Assembly (NCBI GenBank): GCA_017461365.1 | Contig: JAFTYG010000051.1 | Location: 24,977 to 88,976 of the forward strand | Direction: 5' to 3' | Origin: Clostridia bacterium | GTDB lineage: Bacteria; Bacillota; Clostridia; Oscillospirales; CAG-272 | Length of the DNA: 64,000 nucleotides | Part shown: in pieces, positions 40,969 to 49,870 of the stretch | Layout: each line of letters opens with the position of its first letter | Position numbering within the stretch: the first letter of the stretch is position 1 | Program-made: the position numbers and the translations under genes | Notes under the pieces: generated by a model | The model's database searches: none | Seen by the model: the letters and a program-made list of their open reading frames with translations, nothing else | What the model was told of the DNA's origin: nothing

Positions 40969-42103
40969 AGAATTGAGAGAAGAGATAGACGGCATAGACC
41001 GTCAGCTTGTAGAGCTCTTCAAAAAAAGAATGAACGTGTCAGCCGCCGTGGCTGAATATAAAAGACAGAACGGAATGGCGGTGCTCGACGCTTCGCGCGA
41101 GAGAGCTCTGCTCTCAAAAATATCCGAGCTTTCGGGAGAGGAATTCGAGGAATACTCGCGCATACTTTATTCGACTATACTCGACGTCTCACGCTCTTAT
41201 CAGCACAGTAAGCTCGACGTTGGCTCACCTCTTTATAAAGAGGTAACGGATGCCTTGGAGAATACTTCCAAGCTTTTTCCCGCAAGAGCGGTGGTGGCTT
41301 GTCAGGGAGTCGAGGGCGCATATTCGCAGATAGCCGCCGAAAAGCTCTTTTCAGCTCCCGATATTATGTTCTTTTCAACGTGGGATAAGGTCTTTTCCGC
41401 TATCGAGGCGGGAATGTGCAGATACGGCGTTATCCCGATAGAGAACAGCACCGCGGGCTCTGTAAAGCAGGTGTACGACCTGATGATAAGCAGAAAGTTC
41501 AAAATAGTACGCACAGTGCGCATAAAGATAGATCACAATCTGCTCGCGCCTCACGGTGTTGAGCTTAAGGATATAAAGGAGGTCGTCTCCCATGAGCAGG
41601 CAATAAGCCAGTGCTCATCCTTCCTTGCCGCACTCGGCTCCGACGTGAAGATAACGCGCGTCGAGAATACCGCAAAGGCGGCTGAGATGGTGGCAAAGTC
41701 GGGCAGACGTGACCTCGCTTCAATATCCTCACGCTCCTGCGCGTCTCAGTACGGTCTGGCTACTCTCCGCTCGTCTATACAGGATAACGGAAATAATCAT
41801 ACGAGATTTATCTGTATCACCAATAAGACCGAGATATACCCGGGTGCTGACAGAACGAGTCTTATGGTAGTTACGCCCCATAAGCCGGGCGCGCTCTACC
41901 GTATGCTTTCAAAATTCAATGCGCTCGGTATTAACCTTCTAAAGCTCGAATCGCGCCCGATACCCGACAGAGATTTTGAATTTATGTTTTATTTCGATCT
42001 TGAGGTAAGCGTTTATTCCCCAAAATTCGCTCAGCTCCTTTCCGAGCTTGAAAGGGAATGCGAGGAATTTTCCTATCTCGGTACATATTCGGAGGTCATA
42101 TAA
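40958..42103 (+). CDS. pheA: Bifunctional chorismate mutase / prephenate dehydratase
   Basis: A 381-residue enzyme for phenylalanine synthesis. An AroQ-type chorismate mutase helix bundle fills about 1-85 (LREEIDGIDRQLVELFKKR...). Prephenate dehydratase covers about 105-285 (QGVEGAYSQIAAEKLF, IPIENSTAGSVKQVYDLM, TRFICIT). An ACT domain follows with GALYRML and LESRPIPDRDFEF, the Phe-binding motifs, so Phe feedback inhibition is likely. ATG 40958 has AAAGGA upstream; it starts before the MFS stop codon. Confidence 0.96.
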   Translation: MELKELREEIDGIDRQLVELFKKRMNVSAAVAEYKRQNGMAVLDASRERALLSKISELSGEEFEEYSRILYSTILDVSRSYQHSKLDVGSPLYKEVTDALENTSKLFPARAVVACQGVEGAYSQIAAEKLFSAPDIMFFSTWDKVFSAIEAGMCRYGVIPIENSTAGSVKQVYDLMISRKFKIVRTVRIKIDHNLLAPHGVELKDIKEVVSHEQAISQCSSFLAALGSDVKITRVENTAKAAEMVAKSGRRDLASISSRSCASQYGLATLRSSIQDNGNNHTRFICITNKTEIYPGADRTSLMVVTPHKPGALYRMLSKFNALGINLLKLESRPIPDRDFEFMFYFDLEVSVYSPKFAQLLSELERECEEFSYLGTYSEVI

Positions 42104-43350
42104 TGAAAACAGGACACGAAAAAATGAGATGCGGACTTATCGGTGAGCATCTCGGACATAGCTTTTCAAAGATAATCCACGCAAAGATAACCGACTACTC
42201 CTACGACCTTGTCGAGCTTCCCCCCGAGGGAGTGGGCGATTTCGTAAAAAACGGCGGATATGATGCATTCAACGTAACGATACCCTATAAGAAAACTGTA
42301 ATGCCCTTTCTTGACAGAATATCCCCCGAGGCAGAGCGTATCGGAGCGGTCAATACCGTTGTACGCCGTCCCGACGGAAGCATAGACGGCTACAATACCG
42401 ATTATTTCGGATTTGACGGAATGCTGACCTCGCTCGGAATTGACGTAAAGGGTAAGAAGGCGGTAGTTCTCGGAAACGGCGGAGCATCGCTGACGGTGCA
42501 GTGCGTGCTTGCCGACAGAGGCGTGAGAGAGACTGTTGTGGTCGATCTCGGACTTGAAAATAACTACGATAATATAGACAAGCATTTCGACGCCGAAATA
42601 ATCGTAAACGCGACTCCCGTCGGTATGTATCCTAAAAACGGACAGCGCCTTGTCAACGTTGCGGATTTCAAGAACTGCATAGGTGTGCTCGACGTTATAT
42701 ACAATCCCGCCAAGACCGCGCTTCTGCTTGAAGCCGAAAAATTGGGAATACCTCATATCAACGGCCTGTATATGCTCGTCGCACAGGCGGTAAAGGCGTA
42801 CGAATTCTTCACGGGCGATATAGCGGAGAAGGGAATTATCGAAAAAATAACCGCCGATATATCCTACGATACAAAGAATATAATAATGATCGGTATGCCT
42901 GGGTGCGGAAAGAGCACAGTAGGTAAACGGATAGCAGGGACCGAGGGCAGACCTTTCTTTGATGCCGACGACGAGTTCACAAAAATGTACGGCGTCACTC
43001 CTGCCGAGACGATAACGTCGCAGGGCGAGGACAAGTTCAGAGAGATGGAGCACGAAGTTCTCGAGAAACTCGGTAAGGAGAGCGGCACCGTTATCGCCTG
43101 CGGCGGCGGAGTGATAACAAGAGAATATAACTACGCGCCCCTGCATCAGAACGGAACGATAGTTTATTTGCGCCGCGAGCTTTCAAGGCTCGAAACGAAC
43201 GGCAGACCTCTGTCGCAGAGTCGTCCCGTCGAGGAGCTTTATGCGGCAAGACGTGAGGGGTATGAGCGCTTCGCGGATCTGACTGTCGACAGCACCGAGG
43301 TGCCCGACGCAACGGCGATGATAATACTTGAAATGCTGAAAAGAGGATAA
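42103..43350 (+). CDS. Shikimate dehydrogenase-shikimate kinase fusion
   Basis: A 415-residue fused protein. Residues 1-255 are an AroE-type dehydrogenase: GEHLGHSFSKIIHAKI substrate site, catalytic Lys63 in NVTIPYK, Asp100 in YNTDYFG, cofactor loop GNGGASL at 124-130. Residues 258-415 are an AroK-type kinase: Walker A GMPGCGKST at 264-272, DADDEF, FREMEHEVL, CGGGV and NGRPL. It therefore catalyses two consecutive shikimate steps except for EPSP synthase. ATG 42103 overlaps the pheA stop by one base, behind GGAGG. The fusion is not the usual arrangement; separate aroE and aroK genes are more common. Confidence 0.94.
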   Translation: MKTGHEKMRCGLIGEHLGHSFSKIIHAKITDYSYDLVELPPEGVGDFVKNGGYDAFNVTIPYKKTVMPFLDRISPEAERIGAVNTVVRRPDGSIDGYNTDYFGFDGMLTSLGIDVKGKKAVVLGNGGASLTVQCVLADRGVRETVVVDLGLENNYDNIDKHFDAEIIVNATPVGMYPKNGQRLVNVADFKNCIGVLDVIYNPAKTALLLEAEKLGIPHINGLYMLVAQAVKAYEFFTGDIAEKGIIEKITADISYDTKNIIMIGMPGCGKSTVGKRIAGTEGRPFFDADDEFTKMYGVTPAETITSQGEDKFREMEHEVLEKLGKESGTVIACGGGVITREYNYAPLHQNGTIVYLRRELSRLETNGRPLSQSRPVEELYAARREGYERFADLTVDSTEVPDATAMIILEMLKRG

Positions 43351-43354
43351 AAAG

Positions 43355-43774
43355 ATGAAGCTTTTGGTAATTAACGGCCCCAATCTCAATATGCTCGGCA
43401 TCCGCGAGCCCGATATTTACGGAAAACAGGATTTTGCGGCTCTGCAGGATTTTATCCGCGACTCGGCAAAGGCGCTCGGACACAGCGTGACGCTCTTTCA
43501 GTCAAACCATGAGGGAGAGATAGTAGACATCATCCAATCGGCATACGGCGTGTATGACGGAATAGTGATAAATCCAGCGGCATATACGCATACGAGCGTT
43601 GCCATCCTTGACGCGCTGAAGGCAGTGGGACTGCCAACGGTAGAGGTGCATCTGTCGGACATCAACGAGCGAGAGGAATTCCGCAAGTTCTCATACGTTT
43701 CCATGGTGGCTAAAAAGACGATCTGCGGTCTCGGCTTCGAGGGCTACCGCAAAGCGCTTGAATGGTTTAAATAA
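43355..43774 (+). CDS. aroQ: 3-dehydroquinate dehydratase, type II
   Basis: A 139-residue dodecameric type II dehydroquinase. NGPNLNMLGIREPDIYG holds the catalytic Tyr loop; NHEGEIVD, NPAAYTHTS and EVHLSDI supply the substrate site and His. Last gene of the aromatic operon, four bases after the aroE-aroK fusion and followed by a strong terminator. Confidence 0.96.
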   Translation: MKLLVINGPNLNMLGIREPDIYGKQDFAALQDFIRDSAKALGHSVTLFQSNHEGEIVDIIQSAYGVYDGIVINPAAYTHTSVAILDALKAVGLPTVEVHLSDINEREEFRKFSYVSMVAKKTICGLGFEGYRKALEWFK

Positions 43775-43788
43775 TCTAAATGAAAAGG

Positions 43789-43818
43789 AATGGGCTGTCT
43801 CGCCGTGAGACAGCCCAT
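43789..43818. terminator. Bidirectional terminator ending the aro operon
   Basis: A 13-base stem AATGGGCTGTCTC / GAGACAGCCCATT with a short loop, between the convergent aroQ and CofE-like genes; T-rich sequence follows. Confidence 0.9.
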
Positions 43819-43823
43819 TTGAA

Positions 43824-45017
43824 TTATTCCGTAGTGTAGTTATCAAAGTATCCCTGAATGAGAACGATAGGCGTACCCTTGTCGCCCGAGCCAGACGTCA
43901 GATCGCAAAGCGAACCGATAAGGTCTGTAAGACGTCTCGGAGTAGTACCCTCGGATGCCATCTTTCCGAACAGATCGGCGTCCTTAGCCTTGATCTTGTC
44001 CTTGATAGCCTCCTTCAGCTCCTCGCCTCTGAGCTCCGCAAAATCGTTGTCAGCAAGATACTTGAGCTTGAGCTCGTTGGGAGTTCCATCAAGTCCCTTG
44101 GTGTAAGCAGGGGAAACAACCGGATCTGCAAGCTCCCAGATCTTTCCGACGGGATCCTTGAATGCGCCGTCGCCGTAGACCATTACCTCAATATTCTTGC
44201 CTGTAGCGTCGAAGAGCTTCTTCTGAATAGCGTCAACAACGGGTTGGCAATTTCTGGGGAAGAGCTTTACCTGCTCCTCGGTTGCCTTGTTCGATCCGAG
44301 AAGTCCGTAGTTTTCATTGTATCCGCTTCCGTTTACGGGAGCGTTGAGTATCTCGTCAAGTCCGTACACACGCTCAGCGCCTGCAGCCTTGAGTATTCTC
44401 TTTGTGCGAGCTCTTGTGTGAATGTCACAGCAGATGACGTTCTTTGTATAGTCAAGTATAGCCTTTGCGTTGTTCGCGAAGATTATCTCGCAGTCAGCGC
44501 CGCAGCCGCGAATAAGCTCCTCATAGTATTCAACGTAATCCATACCCGTAAAGATGTGCTTCTCATATCCGAAAAGCTCACGGTATTTTTTAAGATCGAG
44601 AACGTCAGAGTAGGGGTTGATACCCTTTTCCTCAACAGCGTCAAGGCTTATAAGGCTGTTTCCAACCTCGTCAGAGGGATAGGAAAGCATAAGAACTATC
44701 TTCTTTGCGCCCTTTGCGATACCGCGAAGGCAGATAGAAAAACGGTTACGGGAGAAGATGGGGAATATAACGCCAACAGTCTCTCCGCCGAGCTTTGCGC
44801 GAACATCCTCGCCAATATCGTCAATAGTCGCATAGTTACCCTGCGCTCTCGCTACAACGGCCTCGGTCATAGCTACCACGTCTCTGTCGCGAAGCTCAAA
44901 GCCCTCGGACTTAGCTGCCTCAAGCACACAATTTGTAACGATGTCAACAATGTTATCTCCGCTCTTTATAATAGGCGCTCTTACGCCGCGGGATACTGTT
45001 CCGATCATACGACTCAT
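43824..45017 (-). CDS. Coenzyme F420-0:L-glutamate ligase-like (CofE family) protein
   Basis: A 397-residue protein related to CofE/FbiB, whose founding members attach glutamate to coenzyme F420. Visible family features: an N-terminal DNIVDIV region, RDRDVVAMTEAVVARAQGNY (the conserved E-A in a helix), and VYGDGAFKDPVGKIWELADP-like metal/nucleotide site sequence. The segment PTRRLTDLIGSLCDLTSGSGDKGTPIVLIQGY ends the protein. No F420 biosynthesis gene is nearby and Clostridia generally lack F420, so the actual substrate is unclear. Single-gene unit with a consensus promoter. Confidence 0.8.
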   Translation of the reverse strand: MSRMIGTVSRGVRAPIIKSGDNIVDIVTNCVLEAAKSEGFELRDRDVVAMTEAVVARAQGNYATIDDIGEDVRAKLGGETVGVIFPIFSRNRFSICLRGIAKGAKKIVLMLSYPSDEVGNSLISLDAVEEKGINPYSDVLDLKKYRELFGYEKHIFTGMDYVEYYEELIRGCGADCEIIFANNAKAILDYTKNVICCDIHTRARTKRILKAAGAERVYGLDEILNAPVNGSGYNENYGLLGSNKATEEQVKLFPRNCQPVVDAIQKKLFDATGKNIEVMVYGDGAFKDPVGKIWELADPVVSPAYTKGLDGTPNELKLKYLADNDFAELRGEELKEAIKDKIKAKDADLFGKMASEGTTPRRLTDLIGSLCDLTSGSGDKGTPIVLIQGYFDNYTTE

Positions 45018-45094
45018 AATAATAATCTCCTTTATGTGAAACGAATGTTTGTTACACGGATCAAGTCTGTAAAAATTAAACCATACAACATAAT

Positions 45095-45123
45095 ATTATA
45101 CCACTATGTTTGCGGTTTTTCAA
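45095..45123 (-). promoter_or_regulatory. Promoter of the CofE-like gene
   Basis: Minus strand TTGAAA (45123-45118), 17 bases ending TGG, TATAAT (45100-45095). Confidence 0.85.
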
Positions 45124-45163
45124 TATAAATTTCGAAGTTTTTCAAAAAAATCCAAAAAAACTG

Positions 45164-46150
45164 TTAAAGAAGCGTGGAAATAAGCTCCTCATGGCTCTTT
45201 GGCGACAGATACGCGGGCGGAATATCGAATACAGTCTTGCATCCGACAGCGCCCTCCTTTGCCAAACGGCTGACGGCTCTCGCGTAAGCGACAATGACCG
45301 ATGCGGTGAATTCGGGGTTGGAATCGAGCTTTAAGCTGTATTCGATAACGTGATTGTGCTCAAGATCCTTTCCCGTCTTGCCCGTGCGGATAACAAAGCC
45401 GCCGTGGGGAATTCCGCTGTGGTCGCGCTTCAGCTCCTCTGCCGAGATAAAATGCACCGTCGTGTCGTAATCAGCAAAGTAGTTGGGCATTTCCTTGATC
45501 TCGCGCTCAATACGCGCAAGGTCGGCGTCCTCCTCTGCAACGACAAAGCACTCTCTTGTATGCTTCTGACGCGTGGTAAGCTCGGGGCATGAGCCGCTTC
45601 TTACCGCATCGAGAGCCTCCTCTACGGGGATGGTGTATTGCTTAGCGTCCGCAACACCCTCAATTCTTCTTATAGCGTCCGAGTGTCCTTGACTTACGCC
45701 CTTGCCCCAGAACGTGTAATCCTTGCCGTCGGGAAGAATAGCTCCAGCCAAGAGACGGTTGAGAGAGAACATACCGGGATCCCAGCCTACCGAGATCATA
45801 GCAACGTTTCCGCCCACTCTTGACGCCGCGTCCACGTTTGCGAAATGCTCGGGGATGCGCGCGTGGGTGTCAAAGCTGTCAACGACAGAGAATTTCTTAG
45901 CAAGCTCGGGAGTCTGCGCGGGAAGATCAGTCGCGCTTCCTCCGCAAAGTATCATAACGTCTATCTTTCCGACGTAAGCGTCCGCCTCGCTGACGTGGCA
46001 GACCTTTGCTCCCTCGGTGGATATTTTAAGTGTGTCGGGGGATCTTCTTGTGAATACGGCAACAAGCTCCATATCGTCGTTCTGGCGGATGGCGTTCTCA
46101 ATGCCCCGTCCCAGATTTCCGTAGCCGTAAATACCGATTTTAATGCTCAT
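45164..46150 (-). CDS. ddh: Meso-diaminopimelate D-dehydrogenase
   Basis: A 328-residue NADPH-dependent enzyme that makes meso-diaminopimelate from tetrahydrodipicolinate in one step, for lysine and peptidoglycan. Rossmann motif GIYGYGNLGRG at 6-16; CGGSATDLPAQTP, DSFDTHARIPEH, SVGWDPGMFSLNR and GKGVSQGHSDAIRRIEGV are characteristic of Ddh. Full length. Own promoter, convergent with nothing, divergent from the NlpC/P60-like gene. Confidence 0.96.
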   Translation of the reverse strand: MSIKIGIYGYGNLGRGIENAIRQNDDMELVAVFTRRSPDTLKISTEGAKVCHVSEADAYVGKIDVMILCGGSATDLPAQTPELAKKFSVVDSFDTHARIPEHFANVDAASRVGGNVAMISVGWDPGMFSLNRLLAGAILPDGKDYTFWGKGVSQGHSDAIRRIEGVADAKQYTIPVEEALDAVRSGSCPELTTRQKHTRECFVVAEEDADLARIEREIKEMPNYFADYDTTVHFISAEELKRDHSGIPHGGFVIRTGKTGKDLEHNHVIEYSLKLDSNPEFTASVIVAYARAVSRLAKEGAVGCKTVFDIPPAYLSPKSHEELISTLL

Positions 46151-46198
46151 AGTCTTTGCCTTTCTTGTGTGTAATTTTTATTTTTAATTACGGAAAAT

Positions 46199-46227
46199 AT
46201 TATATCACAATGTTTTTTTCATTTCAA
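46199..46227 (-). promoter_or_regulatory. Promoter of ddh
   Basis: Minus strand TTGAAA (46227-46222), 17 bases, TATAAT (46204-46199). Confidence 0.82.
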
Positions 46228-46279
46228 GACGTTGGAAAAAATTTTTTCTTGCGCGGGTGTAAATATTTGCATAAACAGA

Positions 46280-46308
46280 TTGAAATTTTTTTGTGAATAT
46301 GGTATAAT
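46280..46308 (+). promoter_or_regulatory. Promoter of the NlpC/P60-like gene
   Basis: TTGAAA at 46280, 17 bases ending TGG, TATAAT at 46303. Confidence 0.84.
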
Positions 46309-46340
46309 TGAGTGCAATAAAGGTCGTAAGGAGGGATAAT

Positions 46341-46895
46341 ATGAAGCAGGTATATGTCTTGCTTTCGCGCACAGACACGGTAACGTCAAGAATAGTCCAT
46401 GCGTTTACCCACGGAACGTACACTCACGCGTCCTTGGCTATAACTCCCGAGACCGACAGCTTTTACAGCTACGCGCGCCGCCGCCTTTATAATTTTCTCA
46501 TAGGAGGAATAATAAAGGAGGATGTCAACAGCTTTGTCTTTGCCCGTTTTCCAAACAGCAATTGCGCACTCTTTGAGCTTGACGTAAGCGACGGGGATTA
46601 TGAGCGTATCAAAGGTCAGGTAGATTTCTGCCTTGATAATTACGACAGAGCCACCTATAGCTTTGCGGGCGCGGCGCTTATGCGGCTCGGAATAATATGG
46701 CGAAGAAAATATAAATTCACCTGCTCGCAATTCGTTGCGATCTGCCTTGCGCAGGCTGAGGGGATAACCTTGCCTAAGGATCCATACCTTATGTTACCCC
46801 ACGATTTCGTAAAAATTGCGGGTATGAGAAAAATATACGAAGGAAAGATCAAGGATTGCAATTTTGCGGGAGCAGTAGATAAAACAGGTCGGTAG
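46341..46895 (+). CDS. Permuted NlpC/P60-like (YiiX/LRAT-type) papain-fold protein
   Basis: About 184 residues with the catalytic order of circularly permuted NlpC/P60 enzymes: His first (HGTYTHASLA, near residue 28) and Cys later (KFTCSQFVAICLAQA, near 132). It has no signal peptide or membrane helix, so it may work in the cytoplasm or on membrane lipids or amide bonds. Substrate unknown. Starts at ATG 46341 behind AAGGAGGG; an upstream in-frame ATG overlaps the promoter. Terminator overlaps its end. Confidence 0.78.
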   Translation: MKQVYVLLSRTDTVTSRIVHAFTHGTYTHASLAITPETDSFYSYARRRLYNFLIGGIIKEDVNSFVFARFPNSNCALFELDVSDGDYERIKGQVDFCLDNYDRATYSFAGAALMRLGIIWRRKYKFTCSQFVAICLAQAEGITLPKDPYLMLPHDFVKIAGMRKIYEGKIKDCNFAGAVDKTGR

Positions 46896-46917
46896 CGTAG
46901 CTGTCCGACCTGTTTTT
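46883..46917 (+). terminator. Terminator of the NlpC/P60-like gene
   Basis: AACAGGTCGG pairs with CCGACCTGTT, followed by TTT; the left arm covers the last codons of the gene. Confidence 0.88.
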
Positions 46918-46992
46918 ACATCTGAAAACAATTCAAATTTATTCCATCAAATTGGTTAATAGCCTGCCCCAATTTTTAAGATTTTCTTTTGT

Positions 46993-47018
46993 TTACTTTT
47001 CTTTGCAAAGAAAAGTAA
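46993..47018. repeat. Perfect 26-base palindrome after the radical SAM gene
   Basis: TTACTTTTCTTTG is followed directly by its reverse complement. It is 27 bases past the stop of the minus-strand radical SAM gene and may act as its 3' hairpin; the arms are not followed by a clean T-run. Confidence 0.7.
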
Positions 47019-47044
47019 CATCGCGTCTCCGCATCCCCGCGTCC

Positions 47045-47881
47045 TCATTTCACCCTCTGCGTCGCAAAGCCGCATCGGAGGCAGAGGGGTTCTTTTATCC
47101 GCCTCGTCTCAAACGACCGCCGCAGAGCCACCGCCCGAGGCTTTGCGAGAATGTCCGAAAGACTCTCCTCAAAAATATTTCCGAGAGCTATCACCCCGTC
47201 GGCATCAAGACAGCAAGGAACTACCGTCCCGTCGGACAGCACCCCCACCTGATCGCGAAGCCCATAGCAGGAATGACAATCCGAGCAGATCTCGGCATCC
47301 TCGTCGGGCCAATCGAATTTATCTCCCCATTCGAGAAATACCCTCTCCGCAACTCGGTAGCCCTTGCGCACCGCCTGCCACTCACCGCCGAAAAACTCTC
47401 GCATCTGCGAGAGTATAGCGCCGTTTTCGCTGTCCTCTCCGCCAATGTTCCATAGGCGCATAACGGATATGACAGACCGCTCGGATGCCCTACGGCAAAA
47501 ATCAAAGCAAGAGTCAAGATACTTCGAAAGACTCATGTCAAGACAGTTCGCCTCATATGCGTGTAGAGAAATACTGACCTTGTGAAGAGCGGCAGACGAA
47601 AGAAGTATATCTCCTCTCTCGGAAAGAAGCGTTCCGTTTGTCGTTATCACCACACGAAACCCGAGCTCCTCCGCAATATCTAAAAATTCACCGAGCAGAG
47701 GATGAAGCAAAGGCTCACCCATAAGGTGAAAATAGATATAATCGCTGTGCTTCCTAAGCTCACTCGCGGCGCGCGTAAATTCCTCAAGCGTAAGATAACG
47801 TACCGCCCTTTTTGTGCCGTGGCAGAAGGTGCAGGCAAGATTGCATTCGTTCGTTATTTCAAGATAAGCCTTTTTGAGCAT
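47045..47881 (-). CDS. Radical SAM protein with SPASM-like C-terminal cysteines
   Basis: About 278 residues. The radical SAM cluster motif is CNLACTFC near residue 13 (C-x3-C-x2-C), followed by HLMGEPLLHP (the GGE-equivalent) and VVITTNGTLLSE. The C-terminal region has a cysteine set (CSDCHSCYG, VVPCCLDADG and CLRCGF) that fits an auxiliary-cluster SPASM/Twitch domain. Such enzymes often mature peptides or act in cofactor synthesis. Start ATG 47881 with AAGGAAGG upstream, inside the end of the SDR gene (23-base overlap). Third gene of the PHP-SDR-rSAM operon; no peptide substrate gene found next to it. Confidence 0.85.
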   Translation of the reverse strand: MLKKAYLEITNECNLACTFCHGTKRAVRYLTLEEFTRAASELRKHSDYIYFHLMGEPLLHPLLGEFLDIAEELGFRVVITTNGTLLSERGDILLSSAALHKVSISLHAYEANCLDMSLSKYLDSCFDFCRRASERSVISVMRLWNIGGEDSENGAILSQMREFFGGEWQAVRKGYRVAERVFLEWGDKFDWPDEDAEICSDCHSCYGLRDQVGVLSDGTVVPCCLDADGVIALGNIFEESLSDILAKPRAVALRRSFETRRIKEPLCLRCGFATQRVK

Positions 47882-48758
47882 TGTCCTTCCTTTCGGCGTA
47901 ATCCTTACTCCATTTTCTGAAATATTCAAGCTCGCTCTCACCGACGGTTGAGAGCCTTTTCTTTTTTGGAAGTCCCCATACGTCAAAGTACCGCGGACCT
48001 ATCCACTCACAGCCCCGCGTGTCCTCGAAAACTCCACGAATGATCGACAGACACGCCCGCCGCGGCTTCGGGAAAATTATTTTCATCGGATGCTTTATGA
48101 GAGCAAAGATCAGCGGAGGATAGTGCGCTGTAATGTTCGTAAACGTGATACCGGGATGAGTTATCGCAAGACTTACGTCGGGCTCATTTTTAAAGGCCTC
48201 CGCAAGCGTGAACATAAGATAACGCTTTGAATTCCCGTAGACGAGAGAGGCTTTTTGACGCGTGGAAAAATCTATGTCCGAGGAATCAGACTTCGAATAA
48301 TTGTGCGCGATACTGCCCACTATCACCACACGTCCGCGGCGTTTCCTGAGCGTTGGTAAAAGCTCGGTTATGAGAATATACGGAGAGACGAAATTTATTT
48401 GAAAAACGTTGTCGTACCCACTCTCGCAGACCTTCCTCGGAATACTGTAAGCCCCCGCGTTGCTGATAAATACGTCAACGGGATATTCCCTCAGCCTCTC
48501 GGCGGCGTCTCTGACCGATGCCGGATCGTCAAGCTGTATCGGAATACAGACGACCGACGCATCGGGATGAGCCGACAGTAACCGCTCTCTGTGGGCCGCC
48601 GATAGCTCAGGATTTCTGTCAAGCAGAATAAGGCTCGCTCCAAGATCTGCGAGAATGGCGCAGAGCTCGCGTCCAATGCCTCCCGTAGAGCCGCTTATCG
48701 CTACCGTTTTACCCACCAGAGCGCGCGTATTTTTCTTGAGCCAAGCTTCGGTATTCAC
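47859..48758 (-). CDS. SDR family oxidoreductase (retinol-dehydrogenase-like)
   Basis: A 299-residue short-chain dehydrogenase. Cofactor motif SGSTGGIGREL at 22-32, DVFISNAGAY, SIAHNY and the catalytic Tyr/Lys in YGNSKRY. An extended C-terminal part (FPKPRRACLSIIRGVF onward) is like eukaryotic-type retinol or WW-domain SDRs rather than FabG. Substrate unknown. Its ATG overlaps the PHP gene stop (ATGA). Confidence 0.88.
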   Translation of the reverse strand: MNTEAWLKKNTRALVGKTVAISGSTGGIGRELCAILADLGASLILLDRNPELSAAHRERLLSAHPDASVVCIPIQLDDPASVRDAAERLREYPVDVFISNAGAYSIPRKVCESGYDNVFQINFVSPYILITELLPTLRKRRGRVVIVGSIAHNYSKSDSSDIDFSTRQKASLVYGNSKRYLMFTLAEAFKNEPDVSLAITHPGITFTNITAHYPPLIFALIKHPMKIIFPKPRRACLSIIRGVFEDTRGCEWIGPRYFDVWGLPKKKRLSTVGESELEYFRKWSKDYAERKDNAQKGLS

Positions 48759-49777
48759 TGTTCTATGGGAAGAGAGTCAAGCGAGTACGCATTCGTGTAC
48801 GCTTCCTTGCCCTCGCGGTCGCGGATTACAAAGCGGACGTAAGAGCCGACCTTTTTGTCGATGGCGAATACCGCCTCGTTTATTGTTTCTCCGATCCTTT
48901 CGGGTGTCTCGCGCTGATTGTATCTGCTCTCTGCGATCATGGCTATCCTTACAGCGTCGGAGGTTTTTATGTGTATCTGTCCGTCCTCAAAATAGAGCTC
49001 GCGTATCTCGGGGCCCTCGGATGCGTAAAAGCTACCGTCAAGAAGCGCCTTTGTGACAGCGCTGTATTCGAGCTTTTCTGCCTTTATCATCGTAAAGCCT
49101 CCAAAGGAGTCGCATTTTGGATGTCCGATGGGATATTTATCGTGATTATCGTCGGTTGCCACGCAGTAGAGCCCCTTTTCAGCGCTCAGCATATTGTCGT
49201 ATATGATGCCGTTGCGCTCCTCGTGACCGCTGGCGTAAGAGCTGTAATTCACTATCTCCATCGCGTGCATACCGTGATAGCCCATATATTCACCGCCCGC
49301 CTCAAGCGACCAGACGGGGTGATTGTAGGTAACGAAAAATCCGTCACGTCTGCCCTCGGTCATAATTTTTGAAATAAATTCGGGGGAGTATTCGCGGTGT
49401 ATGCGCTCCTTGTCTACGGGAATGTCTACCTTGTCCTTGTTTGCCTCAAAGTGCTTGCTGTTGTAGTAGATATTCTGCGCCGTCCTGTCCTTGTCAAGTG
49501 CGATAAAGCAGGTGTGGCAGGTCTTGGGAGACTCTGTCCATACCTTGCTCTCGCCAAACGCAAGCTCATAGCCGTTGAGAGGGAGAAAGTCCTCGTCGGC
49601 AAGGTCGTTGTGTGTAAGAAAAACGTCGTGATCGGTGTAGGCGACGATCGAATAGCCGTGAGCCTTGTAGTTTTCTTTTATCTGCTCGACAGTCCAGTGC
49701 CCGTCGGAAAGAGTTGAATGGCAGTGAAGATTAGCCTTGTAGAATGTACCGCCCTCGGGAAGAAGATAGATTTTCAT
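48755..49777 (-). CDS. PHP domain metal-dependent phosphoesterase family protein
   Basis: A 340-residue protein with PHP motifs: HCHSTLSDGHW near residue 18 (His-x-His), AYTDHDVFL, NHPVWSLEAGG and VATDDNHD, which together can ligate up to three metals. The family includes phosphoesterases acting on nucleotides or phospho-sugars. The last third is beta-rich (EIRELYFEDGQIHIKTSDAVRIAMIAES). Start ATG 49777 with CGGAGG upstream; the longer open frame runs back through the promoter and a repeat element. First gene of the operon. Confidence 0.87.
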   Translation of the reverse strand: MKIYLLPEGGTFYKANLHCHSTLSDGHWTVEQIKENYKAHGYSIVAYTDHDVFLTHNDLADEDFLPLNGYELAFGESKVWTESPKTCHTCFIALDKDRTAQNIYYNSKHFEANKDKVDIPVDKERIHREYSPEFISKIMTEGRRDGFFVTYNHPVWSLEAGGEYMGYHGMHAMEIVNYSSYASGHEERNGIIYDNMLSAEKGLYCVATDDNHDKYPIGHPKCDSFGGFTMIKAEKLEYSAVTKALLDGSFYASEGPEIRELYFEDGQIHIKTSDAVRIAMIAESRYNQRETPERIGETINEAVFAIDKKVGSYVRFVIRDREGKEAYTNAYSLDSLPIEQ

Positions 49778-49808
49778 ATAGACCTCCGTTGTTTGTTTTT
49801 GTACGTTA

Positions 49809-49837
49809 ATTATAACACCTATAAGGCGATTTTTCAA
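49809..49837 (-). promoter_or_regulatory. Promoter of the PHP-SDR-rSAM operon
   Basis: Minus strand TTGAAA (49837-49832), 17 bases, TATAAT (49814-49809). Confidence 0.85.
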
Positions 49838-49870
49838 TATGTTACGGGAAAACTTTTTAAATAAATGCGT

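Noticed and set aside
46883-46917. tRNA-like arm pair
   Set aside because: A single hairpin with a T-run at a gene end; no cloverleaf or CCA-proximal pattern.
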